Assembly: GCA_003635255.1 (NCBI GenBank)
Contig: PYJC01000069.1
Location: 1-54,719, forward strand
Length of the DNA: 54,719 bases
Origin: Candidatus Poribacteria bacterium
Lineage (GTDB): Bacteria; Poribacteria; WGA-4E; WGA-3G
Reading direction: 5' to 3'
A program made the position numbers and the translations under genes. Each line of letters starts with the position of its first letter. Within the stretch, counting starts at the first letter, position 1. The notes below the pieces were generated by a model. That model had not been told where the DNA came from. It ran no database searches and saw only the letters and a list, made by a program, of their open reading frames with translations. Shown here one piece after another: positions 52,352 to 54,719 of this stretch.

Positions 52352-54719
52352 TTAATGATTTACCAAGTATTTATTTTCCGTAAGCAAGATATGAAACAAT
52401 CCGCGGCGTTTCGTCGCAACATACAGCCTATCACGATCAACAACAAGCGAAAGCACCTTACCCGGAACCACCGACGAAATCTGTTTCCACTTGTCATCAA
52501 CATCCAAGCGATAGACCCCTGTATCGCCGGCACTGTAAATCGTGGTGCCGTCCACAGCAAACCTATCTATAACGACTTTATCGGCGATCACGCGCCAGTG
52601 CCCCCCGGTTCGCGAAGCTAAAACCCCCGCGTCTGTCGCAATATAAACCGTCGAACCTGCAAAGATAATCTCCTTGAAACAGGTAAACCGACGTGGAAGG
52701 TTCGGCGTAATATCCTTCCAGCTGTTGCCACTATCAAGCGATTGGAACAATCTGCCATCCCGCTTCCCGACGTAGACAGTCTTTCCTGAAACCGCTAACC
52801 TGAACCCACATTTCAAATCACCATCGGGCTGCTCGCCCGTATCCACCAATCCTGTGTCTTTCCAGTTCAAGTCGCCGGGTTGCCATTTGAACAATTTCCG
52901 CTGATACTCCGTGTAAAATGTCCCGCCACTAACAACAAACGCCCCAATTATCTCATGGTTTCTACGGTGCGAAGCATACAAGTCACCGCCTTTTTCACGT
53001 CCTTTAGATAAATGGGACTGAGCCACTGCCTCGTTATTTGTAGACGGGACATCCACTTCAAAATTGGGAACCCCTGGAACCGGAATAAGTACATTACCGT
53101 CAACTGACAAACGAAGGACCTGCAAATCCTCTCTTTCCGGCGTAATGACATAAAGGGTGTTATCAGCAGTCGCTAATCGTGAATGACCGGAGAAATTGGG
53201 GTGAGAGTCTTTCCCCTTGAGTAATTTGGGATTAACGCCATTAGTGTTAACGCGAACAGGACTCCACGATTTACCACCATCTGTTGATCGGACAATGTCC
53301 CTATTAGTGTGTGCATAGAACCTGTTATTGACCTCAACCAAATCCAAGACCCCAGTTCCCACTATCCCATCCATAAACAGATGCCACGATTCGCCGCCAT
53401 CAGTCGTCCGATGAATACCGAATATCCCTACTTTGTAAAATGTGTTCTCATTGACTGCTACAGACGAAAAACCACTGAGTATATGCGAATTCATGCCAAA
53501 CTCAAGAGCAACCCAAGTCTGTCCGCTATCCCTTGACCGGAACTGCGTACCGGCTTGTGCTAAGATCGTCTTACCAGTAACCGACAAACTTATACCAGTT
53601 ATTGATTTGATAGGGCGAGATCCGTTTGTAGGCGTTATCTCAGTCCAAGACGTTCCCAGGTCAGCGGAGTGAAAAATCCTGCTCAAATTTGAATTGTCGT
53701 TATGTATTGCCTGAGCTATCTTTCCAGGCTTTGATCCAATCTGTTGCAACATCCCAAAATTAGGACCTGTGCTGACATAGAGACTCTCTTCAGAAACCGC
53801 TAAAGCGTAAATAGATCCGGACACATCCTCAAGCAATCGTTTCCAAACGCCAACGCCCGCATCAAGGTGGTAGAGACCGTTGTCTGTGCCAGCAAATACC
53901 GTGTTCCCAATGGCAGCGATCTTAGAAATTGTCCTGCCCATCAATCCATCGTCAAGAAGCACCCACTGTTCTCCAGCATCTGTAAAACGGAACACGCCTT
54001 TATTCTCAAGGGCGAGATACATTGTCCTATCCGCTTGCTGCGTCTCACTCACGATAACAAGTCCAACAGCATTTCCCTCGGGGCGAGCGCAAAATGCGCG
54101 CCACGTCTCGCCATCATTGGTCGAGGCAAATACTGCATCGTTAGAGACAAGATAAAGCACTCCCTCATGTTCTGCCATAGGGGTCTGCAACGTTCTGGTC
54201 GGAACATCAATCGTAACTGGCACCCACGCCGTTGCATTTGCAGCTAACTTGTAGATTCCTACCTGTGAGAAAGCGTAAACTGTCCCCTTAGACGTAGCAA
54301 ATACATCAAAAACAGAGCCTCCTCCCGGGCCAGATGTCTGCGTCCACAGTGACTCGGAAAATCTGACCGACGTATCCTGTGCCTTAGATACTAAAACCGA
54401 CGCAGAAACCTGCACATCCTCACCGCCATTTTTATTGGTCGCGACAGCATGCCCTGCTTGATTTCGTACTGCCGGTTTCGCGTCACTATTCAGAACGACA
54501 GGCGCATCAATAATTTCAATCGTCCGTTCGGATTCTGCCTCAAAACTATACGGCTTTTGGAAACGCAAAAGGTATTGATTGCTCGCGCTTAGCAGCAGCA
54601 GCACCAAAGCCACTGCTCCACCAAGAGCCGTCCACGGTATAAAAGGTTTCCAATTCGCAGGTGGTGTCAACTTCACATCCGCAACTTTCCGAGCGATGTC
54701 CTCCGTGAGACTATTAGAT
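52352..54719 (-). CDS. Membrane-anchored BNR/Ycf48-like propeller, 5' part outside the window
   Basis: The frame is open to the window edge, encoding SNSLTEDIARKVADVKLTPP upstream of the GTG at 54676, so the N-terminus lies outside. A transmembrane segment (IPWTALGGAVALVLLLLSAS) separates a cytoplasmic N-terminal region from a large extracytoplasmic part, residues about 100-770, made of BNR/sortilin-like blades (FASTNDGETWRAFC, FRFTDAGEQWVLLDDG, FHSADLGTSWTEITP, FRSRDSGQTWVALE, HRTTDGGESWHLFMDG, VRSTDGGKSWSPV). The ending is GLFHILLTENKYLVNH. In Poribacteria, sigma-factor domains fused to such a membrane propeller are, as I recall, common, and the visible segment before the membrane fits that; the deciding part is off the window. 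It could be a sensor controlling the genes after it. Confidence 0.7.
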   Translation of the reverse strand, partial: SNSLTEDIARKVADVKLTPPANWKPFIPWTALGGAVALVLLLLSASNQYLLRFQKPYSFEAESERTIEIIDAPVVLNSDAKPAVRNQAGHAVATNKNGGEDVQVSASVLVSKAQDTSVRFSESLWTQTSGPGGGSVFDVFATSKGTVYAFSQVGIYKLAANATAWVPVTIDVPTRTLQTPMAEHEGVLYLVSNDAVFASTNDGETWRAFCARPEGNAVGLVIVSETQQADRTMYLALENKGVFRFTDAGEQWVLLDDGLMGRTISKIAAIGNTVFAGTDNGLYHLDAGVGVWKRLLEDVSGSIYALAVSEESLYVSTGPNFGMLQQIGSKPGKIAQAIHNDNSNLSRIFHSADLGTSWTEITPTNGSRPIKSITGISLSVTGKTILAQAGTQFRSRDSGQTWVALEFGMNSHILSGFSSVAVNENTFYKVGIFGIHRTTDGGESWHLFMDGIVGTGVLDLVEVNNRFYAHTNRDIVRSTDGGKSWSPVRVNTNGVNPKLLKGKDSHPNFSGHSRLATADNTLYVITPEREDLQVLRLSVDGNVLIPVPGVPNFEVDVPSTNNEAVAQSHLSKGREKGGDLYASHRRNHEIIGAFVVSGGTFYTEYQRKLFKWQPGDLNWKDTGLVDTGEQPDGDLKCGFRLAVSGKTVYVGKRDGRLFQSLDSGNSWKDITPNLPRRFTCFKEIIFAGSTVYIATDAGVLASRTGGHWRVIADKVVIDRFAVDGTTIYSAGDTGVYRLDVDDKWKQISSVVPGKVLSLVVDRDRLYVATKRRGLFHILLTENKYLVNH

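Noticed and set aside
1..54719. tRNA or rRNA genes
   Set aside because: I looked for acceptor-arm and T-loop patterns (ttc-a-a-tcc) in the gaps and found none that fold convincingly.

Overview
The window reads as a chromosomal piece of an uncultivated bacterium, most likely a Candidatus Poribacteria-type genome. That assignment is an inference from three traits: secreted beta-propeller and LamG proteins that end in a shared Trp-Gly-x-Leu-Lys tag, a membrane-anchored BNR propeller whose reading frame continues off the window edge into what is probably a sigma-factor fusion, and fragments of gene families scattered by duplication. No 16S gene is present to test it.

Layout. 1-960: an IS5-family insertion sequence with a two-frame transposase. 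1507-6640: small secreted or membrane proteins (lipoprotein, TolB-like propeller, LamG protein, unknowns), several with frame damage. 6724-7521: an ECF-type sigma factor. 8102-10137 (+ strand): a Tyr-rich lipoprotein and a PorV/FadL-like outer membrane protein, closed by a strong terminator. 10334-30138 (- strand): one uninterrupted str-S10-spc-alpha cluster from rpsL to rplQ, including fusA, tuf, secY, rpmJ and rpoA. Adenylate kinase, methionine aminopeptidase, infA and rpmD are absent from their usual places. A near-consensus promoter at 30312-30340 and a terminator-like hairpin in the rpsL leader drive and probably attenuate it.

30460-54719 (- strand) is the unusual part. It holds two related, rearranged gene sets. 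Set I: a methyltransferase, a four-heme cytochrome fused to a thioredoxin-like domain, an ABM-like small protein, three tandem units of (Cys-rich small peptide + TolB propeller), an A24 prepilin-type peptidase and a damaged PqqD-like/glycosyltransferase fusion. Set II: a GHMP sugar kinase, a second ABM-like protein, a second A24 peptidase, a Kelch propeller, a fourth small peptide, two more PqqD-like/glycosyltransferase fusions, a second cytochrome-thioredoxin fusion and a large BNR propeller. A remnant of a second BNR gene at 42244-42321 marks the junction between the sets.

Hypothesis: the four small peptides are precursors of a RiPP-like, secreted, Cys-rich product. Their leaders share a fixed register: Phe16, Glu20-acidic21-Gly22 like a Flp/class III prepilin leader, then a hydrophobic stretch and Ala-x-Ala ending at residue 53. 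PqqD-like domains would present leaders to the fused glycosyltransferases, the A24 peptidases or signal peptidase would process them, and the cytochrome-thioredoxin proteins would act on thiols outside the cytoplasm. All gene functions are read from sequence motifs only; no search was run.
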